A DNA stretch of 64,000 bases, taken from positions 41,905 to 105,904 of IMG/VR virus record IMGVR_UViG_3300017731_002846, one strand, 5' to 3'. Positions 42,218 to 51,324 of this stretch are shown here, piece after piece (the first letter of the stretch is position 1; each line of letters starts with the position of its first letter). Source of the stretch: a virus. The translations under genes were made by a program, and so were the position numbers. The notes beneath the pieces were generated by a model, which had not been told where the DNA came from, did not search any database, and saw only the letters and a list, made by a program, of their open reading frames with translations.

Positions 42218-42739
42218 TTAAGATTTTCTGTGAGAGCCATGTAGCCCGTATATTGGATCAACATAAGACCTGGGTAGTGTGGAGATTTCAGCATATCTCT
42301 TGTTCATTTTATCAATTCTTGTAAGCATTTGTTGCTTAATGGATTCAGTGCTTTGATTAGGTAATAAGCTTGTAGGAAAAAAATTCAAAAAAGAGTCGAA
42401 GATATAATCCGTATCACGTAATTTATTAAACTCTATAATAAGAATATTGTCTCTCGATAAATATTTACTATCTAAATTTCTGAAAACTCTTTTTGGTCTA
42501 AGTGGATCGTTTTCACGATAAGAGCTTACAAAAAATAATTCATACCTAGGGCCAAATCTTCTTTCAAAATCATCCAGTTTTAGGTAGTGAGTTTTGGTAA
42601 CAAGATTATCTTCAATGTTAGAGTCTACGCCAAAGACGGCGGGAGAATCGGGGCAAAAAAAACCAACCAGATAATTGATTAGTAAAGTGCTTCCAGTAAA
42701 CTCTCCAGAAGCCTGTATGATTCTGGCATTTGATTTCAT
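42218..42739 (-). CDS. Possible sulfotransferase-like protein
   Basis: 173 residues. ASGEFTGSTLLINYLVG could be a P-loop/PAPS loop, and NLVTKTHYLKLD resembles the KTH step of type-1 sulfotransferases, followed by YELFFVSSYRENDPLRP in place of the usual R-N-P site. The match is partial, so this may be a divergent sulfotransferase or another P-loop-like protein. It lies among island genes with 1-3-bp spacing. Confidence 0.5.
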   Translation of the reverse strand: MKSNARIIQASGEFTGSTLLINYLVGFFCPDSPAVFGVDSNIEDNLVTKTHYLKLDDFERRFGPRYELFFVSSYRENDPLRPKRVFRNLDSKYLSRDNILIIEFNKLRDTDYIFDSFLNFFPTSLLPNQSTESIKQQMLTRIDKMNKRYAEISTLPRSYVDPIYGLHGSHRKS

Positions 42740-42740
42740 A

Positions 42741-43604
42741 TTAAAAGAGAATTGTTTGATTGAATTTAGGCATAAAGAGTCTGGGCCAATAATTAAAGTT
42801 AGATTGATTGCAGATTAAAAAATCAGAATGATTCTTCATCAAAAACATACATGTTGCTGCTTCATTTATTTTCTTTAAGGAGTCATTTTCTTTTGTCAAG
42901 TGTAAGGCTTGGTTGTTATCGGGATAAGAATTTAAAGTATCAATGCACTCGTATTCTTCTGATAATAATTTTGCAAAATATTGACAATCAGTAAATATCA
43001 TAACCAGTAAATCACTATTAAATGATAATAATTCATCTATTTTTTTCTTGTATAATTTAAAGCAGTTGATTATGTTGTTTTGTTTTGTATCCCCTTCAGA
43101 AAAACCTAATAATCTGAATTGCTTGCGATTGCCTCTAAATAAGAATTGATCGTGATCGCCATAGCGAAAATGAACAGATAATATTTCGCGCCCTTTTAGT
43201 TTTTTTTTATAAAAATTTTTAATGGTGTTTCTAATTGATGTATTTAAGTTAAGTTTTTTAAGAAAATTATATGCAATGAAGTCCTGCTCTAATTCATCGA
43301 ATTTATAATCTTTTAGCATCATTTTTGAGTATTGATTTGAAAATTTATTTTTAATTTGAATATCATAATCATTATTAAAATCACAAGGTTCAAAAATCTG
43401 AACCCCATCAATGCTTTCATTATTAAATATGGTGCTAAATAAATTAACTGGAGTTTTATAATTATTGTAAACGGTTTTTTGCCAATCGACTATTAAATCA
43501 GAATTAGATTTTTTTGCAAGATACCAGCATAATGCCGCATTACCCAAGATATCCCCGAGGCCGCAATTTCTGTTAGCTATAAGAAAGGGTTTACTCATGC
43601 CCAT
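42741..43604 (-). CDS. Fucosyltransferase-like (NodZ/GT23-type) protein
   Basis: 287 residues. The start ANRNCGLGDILGNAALCWYL and the later EILSVHFRYGDHDQFLF give the GDP-fucose-site pattern H-x-R-x-G-D, and LLVMIFTDCQYFAKLLSEEY the usual T-D...F strand. It resembles bacterial NodZ-type fucosyltransferases. Together with the genes at 37332 and 48580 it suggests several fucose-transfer steps. Confidence 0.72.
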   Translation of the reverse strand: MGMSKPFLIANRNCGLGDILGNAALCWYLAKKSNSDLIVDWQKTVYNNYKTPVNLFSTIFNNESIDGVQIFEPCDFNNDYDIQIKNKFSNQYSKMMLKDYKFDELEQDFIAYNFLKKLNLNTSIRNTIKNFYKKKLKGREILSVHFRYGDHDQFLFRGNRKQFRLLGFSEGDTKQNNIINCFKLYKKKIDELLSFNSDLLVMIFTDCQYFAKLLSEEYECIDTLNSYPDNNQALHLTKENDSLKKINEAATCMFLMKNHSDFLICNQSNFNYWPRLFMPKFNQTILF

Positions 43605-44340
43605 TGAAACCTCTCATATGGAAAATTTTAGTTTGATTAAAGTCCCAGTCGCTTTCTAGCAAGTGTTTGTATTGAGCATTTCTGCAATTCCAAATTTTGT
43701 TGTCTAATATATTCCAGTGTAGCGACCTGGCAATGTTAATCATATTCTTGATAGAATAAGGTTTGCCATCTGGGTTTTTATGCTGCATCCTTAATATGCC
43801 ATTGAAGCACCCCTGGTCATCGGGAGTTTTGTTTGAAAACTTTTTTTGCTCAGAGATAACCTTCGCTTTTGTTGATAGCATTTGATCTAGCCATAATTCA
43901 AGAAAATTCACAAGAATATCGTTATTTTTGTTAAAAGCTAAAACTCCGGTATTTAAAATTTCTTTATCCAAGAATTCCGTACCGACACAAAAATCAAAAC
44001 TTTCAAGCTGATCAAAAAGGTCAGAAATATTTTGTGCAATATAAGTATCGCAATCTAAAAAGACAGTTTTTTCATATGGACTATTTTTGATACCAAAAAC
44101 CTTTGGGATAAAACCAAAGTCATTTTTTATTGGGATTATTTTATCAGCTGAAGATTCGCAAAACAACTCCTTATTAAAATCAGAAAACACAGTTATATTT
44201 AAATCTGGATTAGATTTTTTAAGGGAATTTATTGAGTTTAAAACATCTCTTAGTATAGATTTTTTACCACTGTTGAATTTAAAAGGAGATGGTGAGGTTT
44301 CCGGATCAACCGCTACATAAATAACTCCGCAATTATTCAC
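43591..44340 (-). CDS. GT8-like glycosyltransferase
   Basis: 249 residues from a GTG. VIYVAVDPETSPSPFKFNSG opens a GT8-like fold; YEKTVFLDCDTYIAQNISDLF is the D-x-D strand, EILNTGVLAFNKN and PDDQGCFNGIL follow in family order, and IFHMRGFNGHE ends with the His used for metal binding. It starts inside the end of the acidic gene next to it. Confidence 0.8.
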   Translation of the reverse strand: MNNCGVIYVAVDPETSPSPFKFNSGKKSILRDVLNSINSLKKSNPDLNITVFSDFNKELFCESSADKIIPIKNDFGFIPKVFGIKNSPYEKTVFLDCDTYIAQNISDLFDQLESFDFCVGTEFLDKEILNTGVLAFNKNNDILVNFLELWLDQMLSTKAKVISEQKKFSNKTPDDQGCFNGILRMQHKNPDGKPYSIKNMINIARSLHWNILDNKIWNCRNAQYKHLLESDWDFNQTKIFHMRGFNGHE

Positions 44341-45088
44341 TTTTTTGTTTTACTTGAGAATACTTATTTTCATAGAAATCACTAATGCTTTCATCTATAT
44401 CTGAGGGTCTAGCTAGTGGGTTTCTATACATAGAAATTTCTCTAATCAACATTTCAGATATATGTAATGATAAAAGAAAAGGCGAGTTTTCTTTGTAAAG
44501 TCTTTGAAATTTTGGATTCCCGTTATTAATTAATATTGTAAAGTCAGATATATCATCAACTTTAGACATTAATTTTTTTTGATCTTCTCCAAAGTCAATA
44601 ATTTTATACCTTAATCTTTTGGATTGTTTGGGTTTTTGGTTTTTGAATTTATCCCAAAGAGGCGGGATATTGTTTTCAGGCTCAGGCTCTTGTTCTTCCT
44701 CCTCTTCTTCTGGTTCAAGCTCTTCGGGTTCTGGCTCAAAAACCCATTCTTTGTCGATAGTAAATTCAGCAAATTTTTCCAATTCTTGACGCTCTTCCTC
44801 TTCTTGGATTTCTTCTTCGCTTAAGTCTTCATCATCTTCTTCTTCCTCTTCGTCATCCCAGAGGTCGGAGAAGTCTTCATCTTCAAAGTATTCCGCCAAC
44901 ATACTTGAGACTTCATTAGCCAAAGCATCAAGGATGTTCATTTTCTCTTCTTGATTTAATTTAATATATTCAACAATCCATTCGATTATAACTTTATAAA
45001 CTCGAGTATAGAAAGGTATCGTTACTGGATGATCGTTACGTAGACCGTGATGCGATAAATCTTTGGCGGGCATTCCGGTGTTATCCAT
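44333..45088 (-). CDS. Acidic protein; likely C-terminal part of the interrupted GHKL ATPase gene
   Basis: 251 residues from MDNTGMPAKDLSHHG. About residues 66-145 are a very acidic low-complexity stretch (EEEEEDDEDLSEEE and EPEPEELEPEEEEE). The C-terminal 100 residues are globular. The same frame continues upstream without a stop from 45226 to the TAA at 45227-45229, which ends the ATPase gene, so the two reading frames are one gene cut by one in-frame stop. Whether this part is translated on its own, by stop readthrough or not at all cannot be told. Confidence 0.6.
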   Translation of the reverse strand: MDNTGMPAKDLSHHGLRNDHPVTIPFYTRVYKVIIEWIVEYIKLNQEEKMNILDALANEVSSMLAEYFEDEDFSDLWDDEEEEEDDEDLSEEEIQEEEERQELEKFAEFTIDKEWVFEPEPEELEPEEEEEEQEPEPENNIPPLWDKFKNQKPKQSKRLRYKIIDFGEDQKKLMSKVDDISDFTILINNGNPKFQRLYKENSPFLLSLHISEMLIREISMYRNPLARPSDIDESISDFYENKYSQVKQKSE

Positions 45089-45226
45089 TACTTCAGATAA
45101 TTCATTGCACGAAATAAAACCAATTAATTGATTAAATACATTATGAATCTTATCTTTGTTTTCAATTGCCTCTCCATTTTTATCTTCTAACCAATTAAGG
45201 GTTGATTCAATCCTATCTTGATCTGA

Positions 45227-46057
45227 TTAATGCAAAGGGCAAATTTTAACTTTAGAAATAATGTCAATATTTTTAAGGGGGTGGTTTTTAATCAAAGATC
45301 GATTATAAATCAATGAAAGCCTAAACTCAATGTTTCCTGTTTTCGTTTCACCATAATACTCATAATCAAAAGAACGACGAATAATAGGGATGTTTGAGCC
45401 AGGAAGTTTGTATGAAAAATCTAAGCTTTTACCATTAAGATAAATATTGAAACTCTTTCCTTCTTTCTCTAATTGGGGAAGCAAGAAGCCAAAGAATGTG
45501 CAAAGCTCGTTACTGATTGCCCCAGATGGCCATCCATTTTTTTGAATGTCCTCTTTTAAGGTAACTATTGTAATTTTAGTGCCAGACTCCGTCTCGATAG
45601 AACAATCGTCTGCGGCAATTTCTTTTAAAGAAGGAGAATATTCATTTAAAAACTCAGTTCCAGAGGGTTTATATTCAACCAAGAAACACTTGCCGTGCCT
45701 GTTTTTTGTTTCAATAGTCCAATGTATATCTGTTTCATGCGAAAGTTTGTCGTTGGCTAATTTACCACCGATCCCCATTTGGCCAAGCTTAACCCCTTTT
45801 CCACCAGTTAAGTCATAAGAGTTTCCAAAAACAAAATATTTTTCGAACCCACTCATGCCGTTTTCGTCTTCAAGATGATCAAAACCTTGACCGTCATCAA
45901 CCATAGTAGCGCTTGATTGATCAAAGTCAATTTTGCAGAAAGTTGAAAAATTTTGGATTGAGTTCTTAACTAACTCTGTGAATGCTTGAGGTATATTTAC
46001 TGTAGATTGAAGCAGCCTGCTTAAGTTGGCTCCTGTTTTAATTTGTATATTATTCAT
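45227..46057 (-). CDS. GHKL-family ATPase (HSP90/MORC-like), ended by an in-frame TAA
   Basis: 276 residues. The Bergerat ATP-binding fold is clear: the N-box FTELVKNSIQNF, the G1 box VDDGQGFDHL, the G2-like GQMGIGGKLANDKLSH, and a second domain with SGTKITIVTLKED. It resembles HSP90/MORC-type ATPases found in phages and in anti-phage systems, rather than a histidine kinase (no H box). It ends at a TAA after IDIISKVKICPLH; downstream sequence stays open in the same frame to 44333. It lies in the glycan island but has no obvious glycan role. Confidence 0.8.
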   Translation of the reverse strand: MNNIQIKTGANLSRLLQSTVNIPQAFTELVKNSIQNFSTFCKIDFDQSSATMVDDGQGFDHLEDENGMSGFEKYFVFGNSYDLTGGKGVKLGQMGIGGKLANDKLSHETDIHWTIETKNRHGKCFLVEYKPSGTEFLNEYSPSLKEIAADDCSIETESGTKITIVTLKEDIQKNGWPSGAISNELCTFFGFLLPQLEKEGKSFNIYLNGKSLDFSYKLPGSNIPIIRRSFDYEYYGETKTGNIEFRLSLIYNRSLIKNHPLKNIDIISKVKICPLH

Positions 46058-46058
46058 A

Positions 46059-46073
46059 GTATTTATATTACAC
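46059..46073 (-). promoter_or_regulatory. GTGTA-type candidate promoter of the GHKL ATPase gene
   Basis: GTGTAATATAAATAC on the minus strand, starting 16 bp before the ATG at 46057. It also contains a T4-late-like TATAAATA. Confidence 0.6.
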
Positions 46074-46536
46074 TATATAGAAGTTCAGTTCTGTTTTGTT
46101 TTACAAATTTAGCTTTATTTTGCATAAACGACTCTATGTTTTTTTTGTTTTGTTTAAAGTCTTTTGTTTTTACTGGGTTAATAGCAATGCAGAAATATTT
46201 AATTGTATACTTGGAGAAATCGATAGACTCTAAAACTTCAAGTGCAATATCGGGGTCAAGTATAGATAGGAAATCAATAGATGTTGGAGAGTCGGACAAA
46301 GATTTGTAAACTTTATACCCTAAGTATTTCTCGCCTACAGATGTATTTGAGTCTTTGTTATTTTTAAACGGGCTAATTTCAACACATGTTAAATCTTTCG
46401 CAAAGCCTGTTTCGCGTAAGAACCAGCGGTCACTCAACCATTTACTTGTCGAGTTAACAACTTCGCCGCTATCAAGTTTTATTAAATTAATAACATGCTT
46501 ATTTGGGCCTTCAAGATGTGATGTTAAATTTTCCAT
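46063..46536 (-). CDS. FkbM-methyltransferase-like protein, probably degenerate
   Basis: 157 residues. TSIDFLSILDPDIALEVLESIDFSKYTIKYFCI matches in order the FkbM motif around IDFLSLDVEG-ELEVL, but the acidic pair is altered and the N-terminal SAM loop (G-x-G) is missing. It is short for the family (usually over 200 residues). It may be a divergent methyltransferase or a reduced remnant. It overlaps the GT gene upstream and its C-terminal coding end overlaps the GTGTA element at 46059-46073. Confidence 0.5.
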   Translation of the reverse strand: MENLTSHLEGPNKHVINLIKLDSGEVVNSTSKWLSDRWFLRETGFAKDLTCVEISPFKNNKDSNTSVGEKYLGYKVYKSLSDSPTSIDFLSILDPDIALEVLESIDFSKYTIKYFCIAINPVKTKDFKQNKKNIESFMQNKAKFVKQNRTELLYSVI

Positions 46537-47216
46537 TCTCTGCTATGCCTGCCTTTCCAGTTAGTTCCCGTGGCACCCAAGTGAACACAGTATTTTCCTT
46601 CTTTTAAATTGATACATTCGCCGCCTTTTCTTTTAAAATTTTCGGAAACAAAAAGATGATCTGATTTGCCAGCATGACCAAAATCTTCAGACATTCGAAT
46701 ATTTTTTCGGAACTTAAAAAGCTGCATATACCCGATGCCAGCAAGATCCGGCCCAGCCCTTCTGTCGACTCCTGTATCATGAGACTTGCCCGACTTAATG
46801 TGCTCTAAATATCTATTGAATTGATTTTCGTTTTGACAGAAAGCTCGAGATAATGAATATAGGTTTTTATCTTGTAAGTTAGATATTAAAGATTTTAATT
46901 CAGGGGGAAAAATAATATCAGAGTCAGTTAAGCAAATTAAATCATTAAAATTTTGATCATTTAAAAAATCAAAAAATTTATTATAAATTGCTCCCTTGTT
47001 GAAGTTGCCATGTTTTTTAACAATGTTATTGTCAACTATAAAGCATTCCACATTATCGTATTGTGAGCATATATCTATGCATTTTTTCTCTTCTCTGGTA
47101 GTGATGACATAAATAGTGTCAAATATTTTAGTATTAAATGGCAAAACTAATCCTAGGAAATCAGAATAGTTTACAGAAATTAATGCTGCAATTAGTTTTT
47201 TATTCAAAGTAGCCAT
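46524..47216 (-). CDS. GT2-like glycosyltransferase
   Basis: 230 residues. FDTIYVITTREEKKCIDICSQY, then GAIYNKFFDFLNDQ and LICLTDSDIIFPPEL form the GT-A fold with its D-x-D; a C-terminal GATGTNWKGRHSREW region is conserved-looking. The donor is unknown. It starts inside the end of the gene at 47204. Confidence 0.75.
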   Translation of the reverse strand: MATLNKKLIAALISVNYSDFLGLVLPFNTKIFDTIYVITTREEKKCIDICSQYDNVECFIVDNNIVKKHGNFNKGAIYNKFFDFLNDQNFNDLICLTDSDIIFPPELKSLISNLQDKNLYSLSRAFCQNENQFNRYLEHIKSGKSHDTGVDRRAGPDLAGIGYMQLFKFRKNIRMSEDFGHAGKSDHLFVSENFKRKGGECINLKEGKYCVHLGATGTNWKGRHSREWKI

Positions 47217-47950
47217 TTCTTTCTGTCTACAAATGATTGCTTTTTGTGCTCAGCCTCTTTTTTTGTGTTTGGGTGCCAAACATATGTTTCTTCCTCTATT
47301 GGTCCCCGCTTTACTAGGGGTTTACTTAATGCTAGTAAAGAGAGTCCTTGATAATTGTAATCTTGATCTGCGATATTATCAATAATTAACTCGTCGCCAA
47401 GTTTATGGGCTTGAGAAGATGGGTGGTTGCTTAATAAAAATTGATTAAAATTTTTCTGGTCAGACCCTTTAATTTCTCTGGTGTTAAGGAATCTATCTAA
47501 ATAGTTTATCGTTCTGTGATTACTGCGAAAGAAAATCCAGCCCATACAGCATGTAAACCCAAAGGCTTCGCGGACTTCTGGTGGAAATGCTTCTCCGTGA
47601 CGAACTGTAGAAACAATAATGTCTTGATTGTTTGACTCTATTAGTTCGGATATTGGATTTTTTAACCAAAGAGCATCAGTATCGGAGTGGATTATATCAA
47701 AACCTTCTTCTAGGTATTTTTTAAATATAAATGTCCTGCGCATTGTATGTTTGCACCCAGAAATCCAGTCGTCATTAAATTCATTAAGGACTCTTGAGTG
47801 ACATCCGTAAGATTTTAAATATTCATCAGACTCAGGGTCTAGGCATAAAACTTCATAATTATCTATAGATAATTTATTAAGATGTTTAACCCAGTTAAGT
47901 GCTATTTCTCTATAAGGGTAATTGCAGAATGATATAATTTTAAGCTTCAT
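47204..47950 (-). CDS. GT77-like nucleotide-sugar transferase
   Basis: 248 residues from MKLKIISFCNYPYREIALNW; a longer frame to 48052 would run over the sulfotransferase gene. FDIIHSDTDALWLKNPISEL is the D-x-D/NP strand of PF03407-type transferases, and CCMGWIFFRSNHRTINYL and GSDQKNFNQFL are the later family elements. The start overlaps the sulfotransferase stop by 11 bases. Confidence 0.75.
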   Translation of the reverse strand: MKLKIISFCNYPYREIALNWVKHLNKLSIDNYEVLCLDPESDEYLKSYGCHSRVLNEFNDDWISGCKHTMRRTFIFKKYLEEGFDIIHSDTDALWLKNPISELIESNNQDIIVSTVRHGEAFPPEVREAFGFTCCMGWIFFRSNHRTINYLDRFLNTREIKGSDQKNFNQFLLSNHPSSQAHKLGDELIIDNIADQDYNYQGLSLLALSKPLVKRGPIEEETYVWHPNTKKEAEHKKQSFVDRKKWLL

Positions 47951-48578
47951 AATCAAATAACTCGAAGTCTTTTTTGTAGTAGTTATATATTTTGCCTCTT
48001 GATGAATCACTCCATTGAAATTCTTCTTTGAAGTTTTTTGAATTGTATGCATGTGGAAGCTTTAATTCCTTTATGCCTATGTTGGTGCAGACTTTATTGA
48101 AATCTTCGTGCAAGTTTTCGAATCTACCAATAAAATCACAAGTGAAGTCAGGGTTGATTTTATCTGTAAAATAGTGGCCGCCATTTAAATGAGGAAAAAA
48201 CTCAAACTGAGGTAGAGTGTGATAAATATCATACTCACTCCAAAGATCTTTGTTAAACATTCTGTACTCATCATCTACCGTTAACTGGACATACTCTTCA
48301 AAAGATACAGACCTCTTTTTTTGATAAAATTCTATATCTGGATGCACTCGATACTGTAACTCGCCCCATTTCCATGCAGAGACAAAACGATCATATGGGT
48401 TGCGAACAAAAGAGAAAACATAATAATCTAAATGATCGTTGAAGAATTTACTAAAACCCCTCTTTCTTAAAACCTTAGATGGTATTTCTGGATCAACTTG
48501 CCCTAAGAATTTCTCGACAGAAGTTCCGGCAGCCTTAGGGATATGTATAAATATGCATTTATGTTTGTGACTAATCAT
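47940..48578 (-). CDS. PAPS-dependent sulfotransferase (Sulfotransfer_2-like)
   Basis: 212 residues from MISHKHKCIFIHIPKAAGTS; a longer frame to 48644 would overlap the fucosyltransferase-like gene. IFIHIPKAAGTSVEKFL is the PAPS loop and FSFVRNPYDRFVSAWKW the 3'-phosphate site, a textbook match. It is close in form to the enzymes at 35499 and 51314. Confidence 0.92.
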   Translation of the reverse strand: MISHKHKCIFIHIPKAAGTSVEKFLGQVDPEIPSKVLRKRGFSKFFNDHLDYYVFSFVRNPYDRFVSAWKWGELQYRVHPDIEFYQKKRSVSFEEYVQLTVDDEYRMFNKDLWSEYDIYHTLPQFEFFPHLNGGHYFTDKINPDFTCDFIGRFENLHEDFNKVCTNIGIKELKLPHAYNSKNFKEEFQWSDSSRGKIYNYYKKDFELFDYEA

Positions 48579-48579
48579 T

Positions 48580-49467
48580 TTAATAACATTTCTCTTGGAA
48601 GTTAATGTGAAAATTTGGTATACCTTTATATAAGCAAAACTCATTAAACCTGCTAAAGTTTTTAAATAGGAAGTTTGTATGCTGTAATAAGTAGAAGTCC
48701 ACTAATGCTTCTTTAGCTATCTTTGTTCTGCCGTATGCTTCTTCCATCTTTAATTCTATGTCTGTAGATTTTTCGCCTTTTTCGTGTCCAGTGCCACAAC
48801 CTGGGGGAGCAAAATACCTCTCTGTTATGATAGTGTTTCCATATTCTTTTTCAAATAAATTAGCAAATTGTCTTGAGTCAGTTGCGAGAAAAAACTTATA
48901 GTTATTGCAAGCCTTTAAGAATGCCCTAGGAGAGCCAAATAGAATATGATCCATCTTCTCTTTAAATATATTAAAGATAGTTTCTATTGCGTTTCTTTCT
49001 CCCTGAAAGCGATTTGAGTTTCCGGTTTTTGGCGGCAAAGCCTCCCCGTTAGATGTTCTGGCATGAACTCCAACTACATAATTTCCAGTAAAGTATTTCT
49101 CGCAAACTTCATTAATTTCGGCGGCAATAGCTCCATGCACATTAATCCGATTAAATGTGTCATAAAATTTCTTCGACTCCTCTTTTGATTTGAGTGGATT
49201 TTTAATAACTAGCCTTGAATCTGAATGAGGTTCTGCTTCTTTTCGGTATTGATCTATACATTCTTTATTTAAAATAACTTCGATATCTGTATCTATGCTT
49301 TGAAAATATTCCCCAAATAAATTCTGATCGCCTTTGCTAGCCCAGTGCCCACGCATGTCAATAAGTATATCTTTTTTATTCTGCTCGCAATACATTAATG
49401 CATTAGTAAGATGCCACAAGGTATCACCCCAACCAGTATCACGAGAAAAATAGTAATAGTTATTCAT
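48580..49467 (-). CDS. NodZ-like fucosyltransferase
   Basis: 295 residues. YFSRDTGWGDTLWHLTNALMY opens the fold, VVGVHARTSNGEALPP is the GDP-fucose-type H-x-R site, and FFLATDSRQFANLFEKEYG is the late TDS strand characteristic of NodZ-like proteins. It probably transfers L-fucose. Its stop is followed at once by the sulfotransferase start. Confidence 0.78.
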   Translation of the reverse strand: MNNYYYFSRDTGWGDTLWHLTNALMYCEQNKKDILIDMRGHWASKGDQNLFGEYFQSIDTDIEVILNKECIDQYRKEAEPHSDSRLVIKNPLKSKEESKKFYDTFNRINVHGAIAAEINEVCEKYFTGNYVVGVHARTSNGEALPPKTGNSNRFQGERNAIETIFNIFKEKMDHILFGSPRAFLKACNNYKFFLATDSRQFANLFEKEYGNTIITERYFAPPGCGTGHEKGEKSTDIELKMEEAYGRTKIAKEALVDFYLLQHTNFLFKNFSRFNEFCLYKGIPNFHINFQEKCY

Positions 49468-49485
49468 AGATCGAAGGAAGCGTGA

Positions 49486-49656
49486 TCATATTTTAATATC
49501 AATATCTCTTAACCTTTCGTCATCCCAAAGAATAAATTCCCAATCTGGATTGTAAGCCTTCCAGGTTTTTTGCCATTTCAATTCTTGATCAGACAGTGGT
49601 TTGTTGCCTAGATGAATTTGATGAATAACTTTTGGTATTTTAATGTTGTATTTCAT
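49486..49656 (-). pseudogene. Remnant of a GT32 (OCH1-like) glycosyltransferase
   Basis: 56 residues. IPKVIHQIHLGNKPLSDQEL, KTWKAYNPDWEFILWDDE is the N-terminal signature of GT32 enzymes, but the reading frame stops after WDDERLRDIDIKI, before the D-x-D sugar motif that full-length proteins (over 200 residues) carry. It overlaps the GT92-like gene upstream. Likely a truncated leftover of gene turnover in the island. Confidence 0.7.
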
Positions 49657-50527
49657 TCCATTTGAACGAATCTAACCCTAATATATCTTGTTCTGAGTCG
49701 ATAAAGCTTTCTTCTATTTGCGGCTTTTCTATAAAGTTATAATCTTTTAAATAGTGAGCCTTTTCGGTCATTGATTTGTCTTCTGTATATTCCATTTTTT
49801 GTTTGCCGTGATGCTCTATTGAAATTTTTGCATTTTCGTTGACTTTATAATGATAAAAACAAAGATCTTCTTGCTCTATATTTACACTAGTTTTGTTTTT
49901 ACTAGGAGGAAAGTGGGGGGAGTTCTTGTATCTTAGATTAATCTTTTCGGGATTAAATATATATTTAGGTCCAACCCTTGAGAATTTATCCAAGCACTTT
50001 GTCTTTTGTGTTACTAGGCCGCCAACATCGATAAATGCAGATTCAAAGAATTTGCAACCTAATAATAAAATATCTTGTTTATTTTGAGAGGTAAAGCTTT
50101 TTATATTATTGTATTTGTCACTATAATAAAATTCATCACAATCTATAGTTGATACTCTGTCGTGTTTTTTAGCATAATTTTTATAGAAGTGATTAAAAGC
50201 CGTGGCTTGTTCGTAAGCATTGATTTGATGATGCTCTAAATAATTGCCTGTTTTATCCTTGGGTAGCCATTTGATAAAAGTGCAGTAATCGTTGTACCTT
50301 TCCCTGATTTTATCATAGTACTGATATATGACTTGATGAGGAATGTCACCAACTAAAGGTATATCAATTTTCCTTTTAGTATCTGTCTGCAGACAAGGTA
50401 TTCCGGGGTGAGAACTTTCGTAAAAGTAAAAATGATCGACCCCAAAATCAATATGATACTTTAACCATTCTTCAAAGTGAAAAAGATTAGGGCCAAAGAA
50501 TAAATGTGTAAATAAAGCATAATTCAC
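49640..50527 (-). CDS. GT92-like glycosyltransferase
   Basis: 295 residues from a GTG. FHFEEWLKYHIDFGVDHFYFY is the family start (E-W-x-x-Y-H...G-V-x-H-F-x-x-Y), YQYYDKIRERYNDYC and NHFYKNYAKKHDRVSTIDCDEFYY carry the D-x-D, and SPHFPPSKNK lies before the end. GT92 enzymes often transfer galactose in eukaryotes. The stop overlaps the GT32 remnant. Confidence 0.82.
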   Translation of the reverse strand: MNYALFTHLFFGPNLFHFEEWLKYHIDFGVDHFYFYESSHPGIPCLQTDTKRKIDIPLVGDIPHQVIYQYYDKIRERYNDYCTFIKWLPKDKTGNYLEHHQINAYEQATAFNHFYKNYAKKHDRVSTIDCDEFYYSDKYNNIKSFTSQNKQDILLLGCKFFESAFIDVGGLVTQKTKCLDKFSRVGPKYIFNPEKINLRYKNSPHFPPSKNKTSVNIEQEDLCFYHYKVNENAKISIEHHGKQKMEYTEDKSMTEKAHYLKDYNFIEKPQIEESFIDSEQDILGLDSFKWNEIQH

Positions 50528-51324
50528 AGCACAATTTTTTCTTCTCCATACTTATCGAACATTTCTTGATAGTTTCGTATTTTATCGTATGCTTTTTTGC
50601 CAAATACTCTTCTGTCTGTTCCTAGGAAATTTTCGACATTGTTATAATCTACTTCTATGTCAAGGTAATTAATTAATTCATTAAATTTTACTAGCCTTTC
50701 ATCGTAAGTTTCTAAGCCGTAAAGATCTTCGTATTTAGATATATATGAGTTAGGAGGTAACAATGAATGGTAGTGAGGTATATATTTTTTATACCAAGCG
50801 GTACGACGCTTGATGGGGGGCTCTTCAAGCTCTTGGTAGTCAAACGAGTCGACTTTCGACTTGTGCTCTTTTTCTTCACCCAACTGCCAAACTTGAACTT
50901 GATTTGCAAGCTGCCAGGAAATAGCGGGATAAAAAGCACTTTCTCTATATTGAAAAATAATTTTAATACCGTGAGCGACGCAATATTCTAAGAAGTGTTC
51001 ATTGCCTGGCTCAGACACAGTGCACCATACGTGCTTGACCCCGTCAAATTCTTCAAACAGGGAGTCGAGGAAAGGCCAGAGTAAATCACGGTCTTCAGAA
51101 ATATTATTGAATTTATTAAAATAAGGAATGTTTTTAGAGTCTGCTAAATTATTGGGGTCCATGTTATGGCTCTCTATTATATTGGCATACCTTGAATTGT
51201 GCTCAAGGTCTCCTGTTAAGCAAGAAAGAGGCTCGTGAACAATTCTGTCGTTCTTGTTAAGGGCGGAAATTAAGCTAGTTGTACCAGCCCTTTCTTGCCC
51301 GAATATAATAAATTTAGAATCCAT
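50524..51324 (-). CDS. Sulfotransferase-like protein
   Basis: 266 residues. FIIFGQERAGTTSLISALN is a PAPS-loop pattern (R-x-G-T-T-x-L), and KIIFQYRESAFYPAISW a plausible 3'-phosphate R-x-S site. The C-terminal half is helical with SYISKYEDLYG, typical of sulfotransferase kinase-like domains. It is larger than the Sulfotransfer_2 members and closer to the Sulfotransfer_1/3 form. Confidence 0.75.
   Translation of the reverse strand: MDSKFIIFGQERAGTTSLISALNKNDRIVHEPLSCLTGDLEHNSRYANIIESHNMDPNNLADSKNIPYFNKFNNISEDRDLLWPFLDSLFEEFDGVKHVWCTVSEPGNEHFLEYCVAHGIKIIFQYRESAFYPAISWQLANQVQVWQLGEEKEHKSKVDSFDYQELEEPPIKRRTAWYKKYIPHYHSLLPPNSYISKYEDLYGLETYDERLVKFNELINYLDIEVDYNNVENFLGTDRRVFGKKAYDKIRNYQEMFDKYGEEKIVL

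Noticed and set aside
45227-45229. TAA used as a sense codon (altered genetic code)
   Set aside because: Many clear genes here end in TAA, TGA and TAG with normal overlaps, so the code is standard; only this one stop is odd.
11143-46067. T4-type TATAAATA as the general late promoter
   Set aside because: It is present at 11145-11152 and 46060-46067 only; most starts share GTGTA instead, so GTGTA describes the sites better.
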